Below are positions 1 through 7,513 of a DNA stretch of 10,629 bases, piece after piece; position 1 is the first letter of the stretch, and each line of letters opens with the position of its first letter. The notes under the pieces were generated by a model. That model made no database searches. It was not told the DNA's origin and was given only the letters and a program-made list of their open reading frames with translations. A program made the translations under genes and the position numbers. Origin of the DNA: Comamonadaceae bacterium (GTDB taxonomy: Bacteria > Pseudomonadota > Gammaproteobacteria > Burkholderiales > Burkholderiaceae_C); assembly GCA_947374505.1 (NCBI GenBank), contig CANCCE010000088.1, positions 1 through 10,629 of the forward strand. The letters run 5' to 3'.

Positions 1-102
1 GACTTCAGGAATGTCGTCGATGTAGTTGGCTGCTCCGGCGACTTGCGCTCGGGCACTTTCATGAAAATGCGATTGACCGGCCGCAGACGTTGGTGTGGTC
101 AT
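1..102 (-). CDS. xdhB: Xanthine dehydrogenase molybdopterin-binding subunit (XdhB), N-terminal fragment
   Basis: Only the first 34 codons are present; the gene continues past the left edge. The visible N-terminus carries an HESAR motif followed by VAGAANYIDDIPE, which matches the opening of the large molybdenum-cofactor subunit of bacterial xanthine dehydrogenase (typically HESA...V.G.A.Y.DDI.E). In the known enzyme this subunit holds the molybdopterin active site that oxidises hypoxanthine to xanthine and xanthine to urate, and it pairs with the FeS/FAD subunit encoded just upstream. The ATG at 102-100 overlaps the TGA stop of xdhA (101-99) in an ATGA arrangement, and GGAGG lies 7 bases upstream inside xdhA. 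Co-translation with xdhA is therefore likely. Identity rests on a short stretch, but the adjacent xdhA makes it secure. Confidence 0.9.
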   Translation of the reverse strand, partial: MTTPTSAAGQSHFHESARAQVAGAANYIDDIPEV

Positions 103-1589
103 GACAGCACCTCCAGCTTGAAAGCTTCGAGGTTGATATGTTGCTCGCCCTGGCTTTCAAGCCAGAAGCGTTGCAGCAGATTGCCCAGCACTTGCCGACG
201 ATAGCTTGACGATGCGCGCATGTCCGAAATCGGTTCGAACTCGGCGCGCAAGGTTTGTATGGCCGATTCCACGCTGGCCTGAGACCACGGCTGACCACGC
301 AGCGCGGCTTCGGTTTGCAGGGCGCGCACCGGCGTGGCGGCGACACCACCCGCGCCAATGGAAATGTCGCTGACCACGTCTGCATCCAGCGTCAGATTCA
401 GCACCAGGCAGACGGCCGAAATATCGTCGTCGTAGCGCTTGGAGATTTTGTAGGCGCGCAGCAAAGAAGTCTGAGCGGAAGGCACCGGGAGCGGCACTTT
501 GATAAACGCCACCACTTCGTCAGCCGCCAGCAGATTCTGGCGGTAGCCGGTGTAGAAGTCTTCCAGCGGCATCTCGCGCTCACCGCGCAGGCTGGCCAGC
601 ACGATGCGGCTTTTCAGGGCAATCAGCAGCGGCATGGAGTCGCCGATGGGTGAGCCGTTGGCGACGTTGCCGCCCAACGTGCCCGAGTTGCGCACCGGCA
701 AACCGGCAAAGCGGGCGGCAAAGGTTTTGAGCTCTGGCCAACTTTGAAGCAAAGCCGCAAAGGCGTCTTGCAAGGTGGCGGCAGCGCCAATCACCCAGTC
801 GCCGCCGCGCTGTTCAATGCGCCGCAACTCAGCCACGCGGCTGACGTCGATCACAGCATCAAACTGCTTGTGCATCTTGGTCACCCAGAGCCCGACATCG
901 GTGCAGCCGGCCACCAATTGGGCATTCGGCTGTGCGGCGCGGGCGGCCAGCAACTCAGCCAGCGTGCCTGGCAAGTGGTAGGTGGTGTTGACGTCGGGCG
1001 CTTGCGACTGAATCCCGGCCAGTTGGCGAGTGATGGCGGGATGGTCTAGCCGCACCGTTGGCAAACTCGCCATCTGCTGCGCCGCATCCAAAATCGGCCG
1101 GTAGCCGGTGCAGCGGCACAGGTTGCCTGAGAGCTCCGTTTGGGCGAGTTCGCGGGTGATCGGCCGGCCTTGCAAAACGTGGTTTTGGTACATACCAAAC
1201 AAGCTCATGACAAAGCCGGGGGTGCAAAAACCGCACTGCGAGGCGTGGCACTGAACCATGGCTTCTTGCGCCGGGTGTTGGCCGGCTGCGTTCGCAACGC
1301 TCAGGTCTTCGACCGTCCACAGCGCCAGCCCATGAACCGAATGGGCCATACGGATGCAGCTGTTGACGGCTTTGAACGTCAGATGCCCGCCTTCACCCTC
1401 TCCATTGGCCTCGCCCAGCACCACCGTGCAGGCCCCGCAGTCGCCTTCGCCGCAGCCTTCTTTGGTGCCTGTGAGACTCAGGTCTTCGCGCAAGACTTCT
1501 AAAAGAGTGCGGGTGGGTGGTACATTGTTCAGCGTCACGACTTCGCCGCGCCTCACGAACTGAATGGTTTGACTGTGGGGGGTGGGCAT
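99..1589 (-). CDS. xdhA: Xanthine dehydrogenase small subunit (XdhA), 2Fe-2S and FAD domains
   Basis: This subunit passes electrons from the molybdenum centre in XdhB through two 2Fe-2S clusters to FAD and NAD+ during cytoplasmic oxidation of hypoxanthine and xanthine. Numbering from the ATG (496 aa), the plant-ferredoxin-like domain has cluster cysteines at 46, 51, 54 and 78 (CGEGDCGACTVVL region). The helical second-cluster domain has cysteines at 119, 122, 158 and 160 (QCGFCTPG and CRCTGYRPI). The FAD-binding domain follows, with VAGCTDVGL near 227-235 and RNSGTLGGNVANGSPIGD near 300-317, then a C-terminal CO-dehydrogenase-flavoprotein-like domain. All cluster ligands are intact and the length suits the proteobacterial XdhA. 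The open frame extends to a TTG at 1613, adding 8 residues. I prefer the ATG at 1589, although neither start has a strong ribosome binding site. The gene is divergent from the LysR gene. Confidence 0.95.
   Translation of the reverse strand: MPTPHSQTIQFVRRGEVVTLNNVPPTRTLLEVLREDLSLTGTKEGCGEGDCGACTVVLGEANGEGEGGHLTFKAVNSCIRMAHSVHGLALWTVEDLSVANAAGQHPAQEAMVQCHASQCGFCTPGFVMSLFGMYQNHVLQGRPITRELAQTELSGNLCRCTGYRPILDAAQQMASLPTVRLDHPAITRQLAGIQSQAPDVNTTYHLPGTLAELLAARAAQPNAQLVAGCTDVGLWVTKMHKQFDAVIDVSRVAELRRIEQRGGDWVIGAAATLQDAFAALLQSWPELKTFAARFAGLPVRNSGTLGGNVANGSPIGDSMPLLIALKSRIVLASLRGEREMPLEDFYTGYRQNLLAADEVVAFIKVPLPVPSAQTSLLRAYKISKRYDDDISAVCLVLNLTLDADVVSDISIGAGGVAATPVRALQTEAALRGQPWSQASVESAIQTLRAEFEPISDMRASSSYRRQVLGNLLQRFWLESQGEQHINLEAFKLEVLS
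110..114 (-). promoter_or_regulatory. Ribosome binding site of xdhB
   Basis: GGAGG on the minus strand, 7 bases before the xdhB ATG and inside the 3' end of xdhA. It supports the choice of the overlapping start at 102. Confidence 0.7.
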
Positions 1590-1620
1590 AGAAGGATCAG
1601 GGTAAACAATCAAGCAAACG

Positions 1621-1653
1621 TCGGCATACGGATCGGCATATCAACCGCATGTT
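1621..1653. promoter_or_regulatory. Candidate operator: three phased CGGCATA-like repeats between xdhA and the LysR gene
   Basis: TCGGCATA occurs at 1621-1628 and again at 1633-1640, exactly 12 bases apart. A degenerate third copy, CCGCATG, follows about 11-12 bases later (1645-1651). The spacing is close to one helical turn, so the copies would lie on one face of the DNA. The cluster is flanked by CAAAC (1615-1619) and GTTTG (1651-1655), an inverted pair. It lies in the only non-coding DNA between the divergent xdhA and LysR genes, where a LysR protein would be expected to bind. I could not place convincing -35/-10 boxes for either direction. Assignment as an operator is inference. Confidence 0.4.
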
Positions 1654-1662
1654 TGAACAGGT

Positions 1663-2610
1663 ATGAATGATCAGGCGCTTTTCGACAAGATAGACCTCCA
1701 TCTCATCAGGGTCTTGAACACCGTGCTCACAGAACGCAGCGTTTCGCGCGCCGCCATCCGTCTTGGAATGTACCAACCCGCTGTCAGCGCGGCGTTGCGG
1801 CGCCTGCGTGATTTGGCGGGCGACCCGTTGTTGGTGCGCTCGGGCGCTGGAATGGTGCCGACCGATGCAGGTCTGCGCATGATCGGACCCTCGGCCAGCA
1901 TCTTGCGGGCTGCGGAAGTGATGTTCAGCGATGCCCGTGGTTTTGATCCGGCCACCGCCAAAACTGTTTTCAGCTTGGCTGCCAGCGACTATCTCGACCC
2001 CTTGTTCTTGCCGCAACTGGTGGCACAAATCAAATCCCAGGCACCACACTGCCGGATCGAGATTCGGGCGCTGTCGCCTGAGTCCGATTACCGCGCGCAC
2101 CTGGCCCAAGGCGACATTGACATCGTCATTGGCAATTGGGCCTCGCCGCCGGACGACTTGCACATGGGGCGCTTGTTTGGCGATGAAGTGGTGTGTCTGG
2201 TCTCACGTGAGCACCCGGCCGTGCGGCGTGGTTGGGACGCCAAGAGCTGGCTGGAGGCCGAGCACATTGCGCCCACGCCGACGCATCTCGGTGCCAAAGG
2301 TGTGATCGATGACCACTTGGAACAACTCGGCCTACAGCGCAACATCATGGCGCGTTGCCCGCACTTTGGACTGATCCCCGCGATGGTGGCATCAAGCTTG
2401 CTGGTACTGACCACAGGACGGCAGTATTGCGAGCGCTACAGCGAGCAACTGCCGCTGAAGATTTTGCCTTGCCCGATTGAATTCCCGCGCATGATGTATT
2501 ACCAGCTCTGGCACGAACGCTCGCACGCCTCCAACTCTGCCAAGTGGTTGCGCGAGAGGGTGAAGGCGGTGGCCATGGCGCTTCGAAAAGAAGAGCCTAA
2601 ACATGGATAA
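1663..2610 (+). CDS. LysR-family transcriptional regulator
   Basis: A 315-aa protein with typical LysR length and order. The N-terminal winged helix-turn-helix spans about residues 11-70 (DLHLIRVLNTVLTERSVSRAA, then QPAVSAALRRLRD and the wing LLVRSGAGMVPT). A linker helix and a substrate-binding domain follow from about residue 100 to the end. LysR proteins usually sense a small metabolite and activate adjacent or divergent genes. Here it is divergent from xdhAB and is the first gene of the transporter operon, so a purine or purine catabolite is a reasonable inducer, though this is inferred only from position. The recognition region reads LGMYQPAVS, with Tyr where Ser, Thr or Asn is common. 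Its stop codon overlaps the ATPase start by 8 bases, implying co-transcription with the importer. The ATG at 1663 has only a weak AGG upstream. Confidence 0.93.
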   Translation: MNDQALFDKIDLHLIRVLNTVLTERSVSRAAIRLGMYQPAVSAALRRLRDLAGDPLLVRSGAGMVPTDAGLRMIGPSASILRAAEVMFSDARGFDPATAKTVFSLAASDYLDPLFLPQLVAQIKSQAPHCRIEIRALSPESDYRAHLAQGDIDIVIGNWASPPDDLHMGRLFGDEVVCLVSREHPAVRRGWDAKSWLEAEHIAPTPTHLGAKGVIDDHLEQLGLQRNIMARCPHFGLIPAMVASSLLVLTTGRQYCERYSEQLPLKILPCPIEFPRMMYYQLWHERSHASNSAKWLRERVKAVAMALRKEEPKHG

Positions 2611-4171
2611 ACAGGCCTCGGCCAGCCCACGGCTGCAGCTGCACGGCATCACCAAACGCTACCCGGCGGTGGTCGCCAACAGTGACGTGTCGCTGACAGT
2701 GCAGCCGGGCGAAATCCATGCCGTGCTGGGCGAAAACGGCGCCGGTAAATCGACGCTGATGAAGATCATTTACGGCTCGGTCAAGCCCGATGCCGGCAGC
2801 GTCATGGTCGATGGCGTTGCTGTGACGATTCGCAATCCCCAAGAAGCCAGAGCGCTGGGCATCAGCATGGTGTTTCAGCATTTCAATCTGTTTGAAACGC
2901 TGACGGTGGCCGAGAACGTCTGGCTTGGGCTCGACAAACAGTTGAGTCTGGCCGAGGTGTCGGCGCAGATTGCCGCTACCACCGAAGAATACGGATTGCA
3001 ATTGGACCCGTCGCGGCCGGTGCACACGCTCAGCGTGGGTGAGCGCCAGCGGGTCGAGATCGTGCGCGCGCTGCTGACGCATCCGAAGCTGTTGATCCTG
3101 GACGAACCGACCTCGGTGTTGACGCCACAGGCGGTTGAAAAACTCTTCGTCACCTTGCGTCTGTTAGCCGAGCGTGGCTGCAGCATTTTGTACATCAGCC
3201 ACAAGCTGCATGAAATTCGCGCCTTGTGCACCGCCTGCACGGTGTTGCGTGGTGGCAAGGTCACCGGCGTGTGCGACCCTCAGCAAGAGTCCAACGCGTC
3301 ATTGAGTCGGCTGATGATTGGCGCCGAGCCGCCAGCGCTGGAACACCGCGCCTTGCACGCCGGTGCCGTAGTCTTGCAGGTGCGGGCCTTGAGCCTCGCG
3401 CGGGAAGACCAGTTTGGTGTTGACCTGGACCGCATCACCTTGGACGTTCGGGCCGGCGAGGTGGTCGGTATTGCCGGGGTCTCCGGCAACGGCCAGAAAG
3501 AGCTGCTGTATGCGCTGTCAGGTGAGGACACGCGCGCGCCAGCGGATGCGATTCAAGTCAAAGCCGAGCCTGTTGGCAAGCTCGACCCGATGCAGCGCCG
3601 GGACCGTGGCGTGCATTTCGTGCCTGAAGAACGGCTGGGACGCGGCGCGGTGCCATCCCTCGGCCTCGCACAAAACTTGTTGCTGACGCGACGCGATGCG
3701 GTCGGCCGCGGCGGCTGGCTGCGGCTGGCCAGTTTGCAAGCGCAGGCCGAAGGCATCATCCAGCGCTTCAACGTCAAGGCCGGAGGGCCGGATGCGCCAG
3801 CGAGGTCCTTGTCGGGTGGCAATTTGCAAAAGTTCATCGTCGGTCGTGAGATCGAAGCCGGCCCTGATTTGTTGATCGTTTCGCAGCCAACGTGGGGCGT
3901 TGACGTCGGTGCTGCCGCGCAGATTCGCGGTGAGATTTTGAAACTGCGCGACGCCGGTTGTGCGGTGTTGGTGGTGAGTGAGGAGCTGGAAGAATTGTTT
4001 GAAATTTGCGACCGCCTGTATGTCATGGCGAAGGGTCAAACCTCGCCGTCGTTGCCGCGTTCTGAAGCGACAGTTGAGCGCGTTGGCCTGTGGATGAGCG
4101 GCCTTTGGCAAGATGAAGCGCAAGGCGAAGCGCAGGACGAAGCATCCACGCAAGGAGCGCTGCATGGCTGA
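2603..4171 (+). CDS. BMP-type nucleoside/purine ABC transporter, two-domain ATPase
   Basis: A 522-aa protein with two fused nucleotide-binding domains, as in the sugar- and nucleoside-importing ABC ATPases (RbsA/YufO/NupA-like). Domain 1: Walker A GENGAGKST at 43-51, Q-loop at FQH 91-93, signature LSVGERQRVEIVRAL from 143, Walker B LLILDEPTS at 163-171, switch His at ISH 198-200. Domain 2: degenerate Walker A GVSGNGQKE at 292-300, signature LSGGNLQK at 403-410, and LLIVSQPTWGVDVG at 423-436, where Gln replaces the catalytic Glu. A degenerate second site is normal for this family, so hydrolysis is expected mainly at site 1. The C-terminal tail holds a short QxEA repeat. The ATG at 2603 overlaps the LysR stop; GAAGAG-like bases near 2590-2595 could serve as its ribosome site. 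The adjacent two permeases and BMP lipoprotein define the importer. Confidence 0.94.
   Translation: MDKQASASPRLQLHGITKRYPAVVANSDVSLTVQPGEIHAVLGENGAGKSTLMKIIYGSVKPDAGSVMVDGVAVTIRNPQEARALGISMVFQHFNLFETLTVAENVWLGLDKQLSLAEVSAQIAATTEEYGLQLDPSRPVHTLSVGERQRVEIVRALLTHPKLLILDEPTSVLTPQAVEKLFVTLRLLAERGCSILYISHKLHEIRALCTACTVLRGGKVTGVCDPQQESNASLSRLMIGAEPPALEHRALHAGAVVLQVRALSLAREDQFGVDLDRITLDVRAGEVVGIAGVSGNGQKELLYALSGEDTRAPADAIQVKAEPVGKLDPMQRRDRGVHFVPEERLGRGAVPSLGLAQNLLLTRRDAVGRGGWLRLASLQAQAEGIIQRFNVKAGGPDAPARSLSGGNLQKFIVGREIEAGPDLLIVSQPTWGVDVGAAAQIRGEILKLRDAGCAVLVVSEELEELFEICDRLYVMAKGQTSPSLPRSEATVERVGLWMSGLWQDEAQGEAQDEASTQGALHG
4109..4144 (+). repeat. 12-bp tandem repeat, three copies, in the ATPase C-terminus
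   Basis: Three consecutive 12-base units (4109-4120, 4121-4132, 4133-4144) of the form CARGRYGAAGCR encode QDEA, QGEA and QDEA. The units differ only at third positions and at one Asp/Gly change. The repeat length is a multiple of three, so gain or loss of copies would keep frame. It lies in the tail beyond the second ATPase domain and about 8 bases before the ribosome binding site of the next gene. Confidence 0.8.
4152..4157 (+). promoter_or_regulatory. Ribosome binding site of the first permease
   Basis: AAGGAG sits 6 bases before the ATG at 4164, within the end of the ATPase gene. It decides the start: the frame is open back to an ATG at 4113, but the extra 17 residues would be strongly basic and unlike a permease N-terminus. 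Confidence 0.75.
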
Positions 4172-5249
4172 GTTTTTCAAGCTCCGGCTGCAACTGGAAG
4201 CGCGTCCGTACGCCTCGCGCACCTGGGGTTATTTGTCGCCGGTGCTGGCGCTGCTGATCACCGTGGTGATTGGCGTGTTGATGTTCATCGCGCTTGGCAA
4301 AGACCCGCTGCAGGGTTTGCAGATTTTTTTCTGGGAGCCGATTCGCAGCGCCTATGCGCTGGGTGAGTTGATGGTCAAAGCCACACCATTGCTGATCATC
4401 GCGCTGGGGCTGGCGGTGTGCTTTCGCTCCAACGTCTGGAACATTGGTGCCGAAGGTCAATTCATCATCGGCGCAGTGACCGCGGGCGGCGTGGCGATGC
4501 TGGCTGACAAGTCGACGGGTGCCTGGATCATCCCGGTGATTGTGCTGGCCGGAGCGTTGGGCGGCATGCTCTGGGCCGGCATCACGGCGCTGCTGCGCGA
4601 CCGTTTCAATGCCAACGAAATTCTGGTCAGCTTGATGCTGGTGTATGTGGCCGACATGGTGCTGAGCTACCTCGTTTACGGGCCCTGGAAAGACCCGGCG
4701 GGCTACAACTTTCCACAAACCAAGACCTTTGATTCAGTGACGCAAATTCCCCGGTTGATGGCGGGCTCGCGGGTCAACATCGGCATCTTGTTGGCGCTGG
4801 CAGGTGCCGCTGCACTGTGGCTTTATTTGTACCGCACCTACGCTGGCTTTGCGCAGCAGGTTGGCGGACTGGCGCCAGCTGCGGCGCGCTACGCTGGGTT
4901 TTCGTCTCGCAAGGCTCTGTGGGTGGCGCTGCTGGTGTCGGGCGGCGCGGCCGGTGTGGCCGGCGCGCTTGAAGTCGCTGGACCGATTGGTCAGCTGTCG
5001 CCGTATGTGCCCGCAGGCTACGGCTTTGCAGCCATCATCGTCGCCTTTGTCGGGCGCTTGCATCCGGTTGGCATCGTCTTCTCGGCGCTGCTCATGAGCA
5101 TGTTTTACATAGGCGGCGAATTGGCACAGTCGCGTCTGGGCTTGCCAAAATCCCTCACCGGCGTATTCCAGGGCTTGCTGCTGTTCAGCCTTCTGGCCTG
5201 TGACACCTTGATCGCTTACCGCATCAAAATCAAGCAAGGGGCTCGCTGA
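4164..5249 (+). CDS. BMP-type nucleoside/purine ABC transporter permease (YufP-like)
   Basis: A 361-aa integral membrane protein of the BPD_transp_2 family, which forms half of the inner-membrane channel of ribose-type and nucleoside-type ABC importers. It has a cytoplasmic N-terminus of about 20 residues, a first hydrophobic segment near 24-44, the family motif FRSNVWNIGAEGQFIIGA at 87-104, and further hydrophobic segments around 105-142, 155-172, 205-223, 250-275, 285-316 and 335-350. The length matches the larger of the two permeases in BMP-type importers. Its start overlaps the ATPase stop by 8 bases, and its own stop overlaps the next start as TGATG. This indicates tight translational coupling and equal stoichiometry with the second permease. 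The exact ligand cannot be read from the permease; purine transport is inferred from the neighbours. Confidence 0.93.
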   Translation: MAEFFKLRLQLEARPYASRTWGYLSPVLALLITVVIGVLMFIALGKDPLQGLQIFFWEPIRSAYALGELMVKATPLLIIALGLAVCFRSNVWNIGAEGQFIIGAVTAGGVAMLADKSTGAWIIPVIVLAGALGGMLWAGITALLRDRFNANEILVSLMLVYVADMVLSYLVYGPWKDPAGYNFPQTKTFDSVTQIPRLMAGSRVNIGILLALAGAAALWLYLYRTYAGFAQQVGGLAPAAARYAGFSSRKALWVALLVSGGAAGVAGALEVAGPIGQLSPYVPAGYGFAAIIVAFVGRLHPVGIVFSALLMSMFYIGGELAQSRLGLPKSLTGVFQGLLLFSLLACDTLIAYRIKIKQGAR

Positions 5250-6169
5250 TGGACTCCACGGCTTTGCTGCTCGCAGCCACCCTGAGCGCCGGCACCGTGC
5301 TGGCGATTGCGGCCCTTGGGCTGCTCATCAATGAAAAAGCCGGCATTGTCAATCTGGGCGCTGAAGGCATGATGCTGTGCGCCGCGCTGGCTGGTTTTGC
5401 CACCGTCGTGCACACCGGTAACAGCTGGCTGGGCTTTGGCGCTGGCATGTTGGCGGGCGCGCTGCTGGCCTCCTTGTTTGGTGTGCTGGTGATCTGGCTG
5501 AACACCAACCAGTACGCCACCGGTTTGGCGTTGAGCTTGTTTGGAGCTGGCTTTTCAGCCTTTGCCGGCACGCGCTACGTGCAAGAAAAATTGCCGGAAC
5601 AAAGCCATTACCCAATCCCTTTTCTGTCTGAGCTGCCCTTTGTCGGACCGGCATTTTTCCGTCAGCATCCGATGGTTTACCTGACCATCGCGCTAACGCT
5701 TGGGTTGATTTGGTTTTTGTACCGGACCCGCGCAGGTCTGGTGCTACGTTCAGTCGGAGAGAGCCCTGAGTCAGCCCATGCGCTGGGTTATCCTGTGAGG
5801 CGTATTCGGCTGGCGGCGGTGATGGTCGGCGGCGCGCTGTGCGGGCTGGCGGGCGCCTATGTGTCGGTGGTCTACACGCCCTTGTGGGTCGAGGGCATGA
5901 TCGCCGGCAAGGGCTGGATTGCGCTGGCGCTCACGACCTTCGCGACGTGGCGACCGGCACGCGTTTTGCTTGGTGCTTATCTGTTCGGTGGCGTGACCAT
6001 GTTGCAGTTTCATTTGCAGGGCATGGGAGTCGATATTCCGAGCCAGTTCTTGACGATGCTGCCGTATCTGGCCACCATCGTGGTGCTGGTGCTAATCTCG
6101 CGCAACCCGCAATGGATCCGCCTGAACATGCCGTCGTCGATCGGCAAGCCCTTTCATCCGGGGTCCTGA
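5249..6169 (+). CDS. BMP-type nucleoside/purine ABC transporter permease (YufQ-like)
   Basis: A 306-aa membrane protein, the shorter partner of the two BPD_transp_2 permeases. The family motif INEKAGIVNLGAEGMML lies at 27-43, hydrophobic segments fill most of the chain (about 5-27, 39-55, 61-84, 91-106, 142-158, 187-209, 222-252, 267-284), and the cytoplasmic coupling loop VGESPESAHALGYPVRRIR is at 169-187. That loop is the usual contact with the ATPase. The ATG overlaps the TGA of the upstream gene by one base, with AAGGGG at 5236-5241 as a good ribosome binding site. Together with the ATPase and the first permease it makes a heterodimeric channel. An 84-base gap separates it from the binding-protein gene, the longest gap within this operon. 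Confidence 0.93.
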   Translation: MDSTALLLAATLSAGTVLAIAALGLLINEKAGIVNLGAEGMMLCAALAGFATVVHTGNSWLGFGAGMLAGALLASLFGVLVIWLNTNQYATGLALSLFGAGFSAFAGTRYVQEKLPEQSHYPIPFLSELPFVGPAFFRQHPMVYLTIALTLGLIWFLYRTRAGLVLRSVGESPESAHALGYPVRRIRLAAVMVGGALCGLAGAYVSVVYTPLWVEGMIAGKGWIALALTTFATWRPARVLLGAYLFGGVTMLQFHLQGMGVDIPSQFLTMLPYLATIVVLVLISRNPQWIRLNMPSSIGKPFHPGS

Positions 6170-6243
6170 ACTTGGCTTCATCGTGTTTTTACTGTGTTTT
6201 TTCCGGACCTTTCACCGGGTTCATTTTTCGTAACCGTCGCTAC

Positions 6244-6247
6244 TGGA
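6244..6247 (+). promoter_or_regulatory. Ribosome binding site of the first BMP lipoprotein
   Basis: GGAG 6 bases before the ATG at 6254. It favours this start over the in-frame GTG at 6194, which would place 20 residues in front of the signal peptide. Confidence 0.7.
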
Positions 6248-6253
6248 GACGAC

Positions 6254-7387
6254 ATGACTGATCTGCAAAAACGTTCCTTGCTCAAGTTCGCTGCAATTTC
6301 TGCAGTGGCTGCGGCAGCCCTGGTGGGCTGCGGTAAAAAAGAAGCCCCACCGCCAGCACCTGTGGCTGCGCCGGCCAAGGCGGAACCGCTCAAAATCGCG
6401 TTTGCCTACGTTGGCCCGGTCGGCGACGGCGGCTGGACCTTTGCCCACGACAACGGTCGCAAAGCCGTTGAAGCGGCTTACGGCGACAAAGTCGTCACCA
6501 GCTTCGTCGAAAAAGTGCCAGAGTCCGCCGACGCTGAGCGCGTCCTGCGCGACATGGCCGGTCAGGGCAACAAGTTGATTTTCGGTACGACCTTCGGCTA
6601 CATGGAGCCGATGCTCAAAGCCGCTGCTGACTTCAAAGATGTCAAGTTTGAGCACGCCACCGGCTACAAAACCGCCGACAACATGCGCACCTATGACAGC
6701 CGAACCTACGAAGGCGCTTACTTGGCTGGCGTGATCGCCGGCAAGATGAGCAAGACCGGCACGCTCGGCGTCGTCGGCTCGGTGCCCATTCCTGAAGTGG
6801 TGCGCAATATCAATAGCTTCACGTTGGGCGCGCAGTCGGTCAATCCGAAAGTCAAAACCAAAGTCGTCTGGGTCAATGAGTGGTTCAATCCACCGAAAGA
6901 AACCGAAGCCGCCACCGCGCTGATCAACGGCGGCGCTGACGTGCTGTTCCAGAACACCGACTCGTCTGCCGTGCTGCAAACCGCCGAGAAAATGGGCAAG
7001 CGCGCCTTCGGTTGGGACTCCGACATGACCGCTTACGGCCCCAAGGCCCACCTCGGTTCTGCGATCATCAACTGGGGTCCTTACTACGTCAAAGCCGTGG
7101 GCGAAGCCCTTGAAGGCAAGTGGGCGACCGGTCAAGCTTGGTGGGGCGTGAAAGAAGGCGCGATTGACATGGTGTCGATTGCTGCTGATGTGCCGGAAGC
7201 CACGAAAAAGCGCATCGACGAAGTCAAGGCCGGTTTGAAGGATGGCAGTTTCGCGATCTGGAAAGGTCCGATCATGGACAACACCGGCAAGGTCTTGATC
7301 GCCAAAGATGTCGTTGCAGATGACAAATTTTTGGGTGGTCTGAAGTCGTACGTCAAGGGCGTTGAAGGCAAGGTACCTGGCAACTGA
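6254..7387 (+). CDS. BMP-family substrate-binding lipoprotein of the purine/nucleoside ABC importer
   Basis: A 377-aa periplasmic binding protein. Residues 1-25 form a lipoprotein signal peptide with KRSLLKF, a hydrophobic stretch and the lipobox LVGC, so Cys26 is the predicted lipidated residue. The KR pair followed by SLLKF resembles a twin-arginine variant, but Sec export is equally possible. A Pro/Ala-rich tether (about 30-44) precedes the mature BMP domain beginning LKIAFAYVGPVGDGGWTFAHDNGR at 46-69. Other family landmarks are FGYMEPM (114-120), YEGAYLAGVIAGKMSKTGTLGVVG (152-175), PIPEVVRNINSFTLG (178-192) and WDSDM (254-258), where Asp255 aligns with the ribose-contacting Asp of nucleoside-binding BMP proteins such as PnrA. 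It delivers ligand to the permeases encoded just upstream. It is the last gene before a strong terminator. Purine base versus nucleoside specificity is uncertain. Confidence 0.92.
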   Translation: MTDLQKRSLLKFAAISAVAAAALVGCGKKEAPPPAPVAAPAKAEPLKIAFAYVGPVGDGGWTFAHDNGRKAVEAAYGDKVVTSFVEKVPESADAERVLRDMAGQGNKLIFGTTFGYMEPMLKAAADFKDVKFEHATGYKTADNMRTYDSRTYEGAYLAGVIAGKMSKTGTLGVVGSVPIPEVVRNINSFTLGAQSVNPKVKTKVVWVNEWFNPPKETEAATALINGGADVLFQNTDSSAVLQTAEKMGKRAFGWDSDMTAYGPKAHLGSAIINWGPYYVKAVGEALEGKWATGQAWWGVKEGAIDMVSIAADVPEATKKRIDEVKAGLKDGSFAIWKGPIMDNTGKVLIAKDVVADDKFLGGLKSYVKGVEGKVPGN

Positions 7388-7408
7388 TCCAGCTGCTGCC
7401 TGACTTTT

Positions 7409-7441
7409 AAAACAGCTGCCTTCGGGCGGCTGTTTTTGTTT
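7409..7441 (+). terminator. Rho-independent terminator of the transporter operon
   Basis: A stem of up to 12 pairs (7409-7420 with 7425-7436) contains one G-T wobble and is capped by a TTCG tetraloop (7421-7424). The 3' arm runs into TTTTTGTTT. It lies 21 bases after the stop of the binding-protein gene and faces the same way, so it ends the LysR-ATPase-permease-permease-BMP transcript. Confidence 0.92.
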
Positions 7442-7448
7442 GAGGCCT

Positions 7449-7478
7449 TTGATTGGCGACTTCCCCGCAATGTATGTT
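7449..7478 (+). promoter_or_regulatory. Possible sigma-70 promoter for the deaminase operon
   Basis: TTGATT (7449-7454) and TATGTT (7473-7478) are separated by 18 bases, each matching four of six consensus positions. A promoter is expected somewhere here because the preceding terminator isolates the deaminase gene 36 bases downstream of the -10 box. The boxes themselves are weak evidence. Confidence 0.35.
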
Positions 7479-7513
7479 TTGCGCCGACACTGGGCAGTCT
7501 TTGAAAGCTGACC

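Noticed and set aside
1590..1613. TTG at 1613 as the xdhA start, adding eight residues.
   Set aside because: The extra residues are not part of the conserved ferredoxin-like domain and the ATG at 1589 is the more usual choice; neither has a strong ribosome site, so this is a preference rather than proof.
3518..4718. Two long minus-strand frames (3518-4222 and 4023-4718) opposite the ATPase and first permease.
   Set aside because: Both are rich in Arg, Gln and His, have no recognisable domain, and lie wholly opposite well-supported genes.
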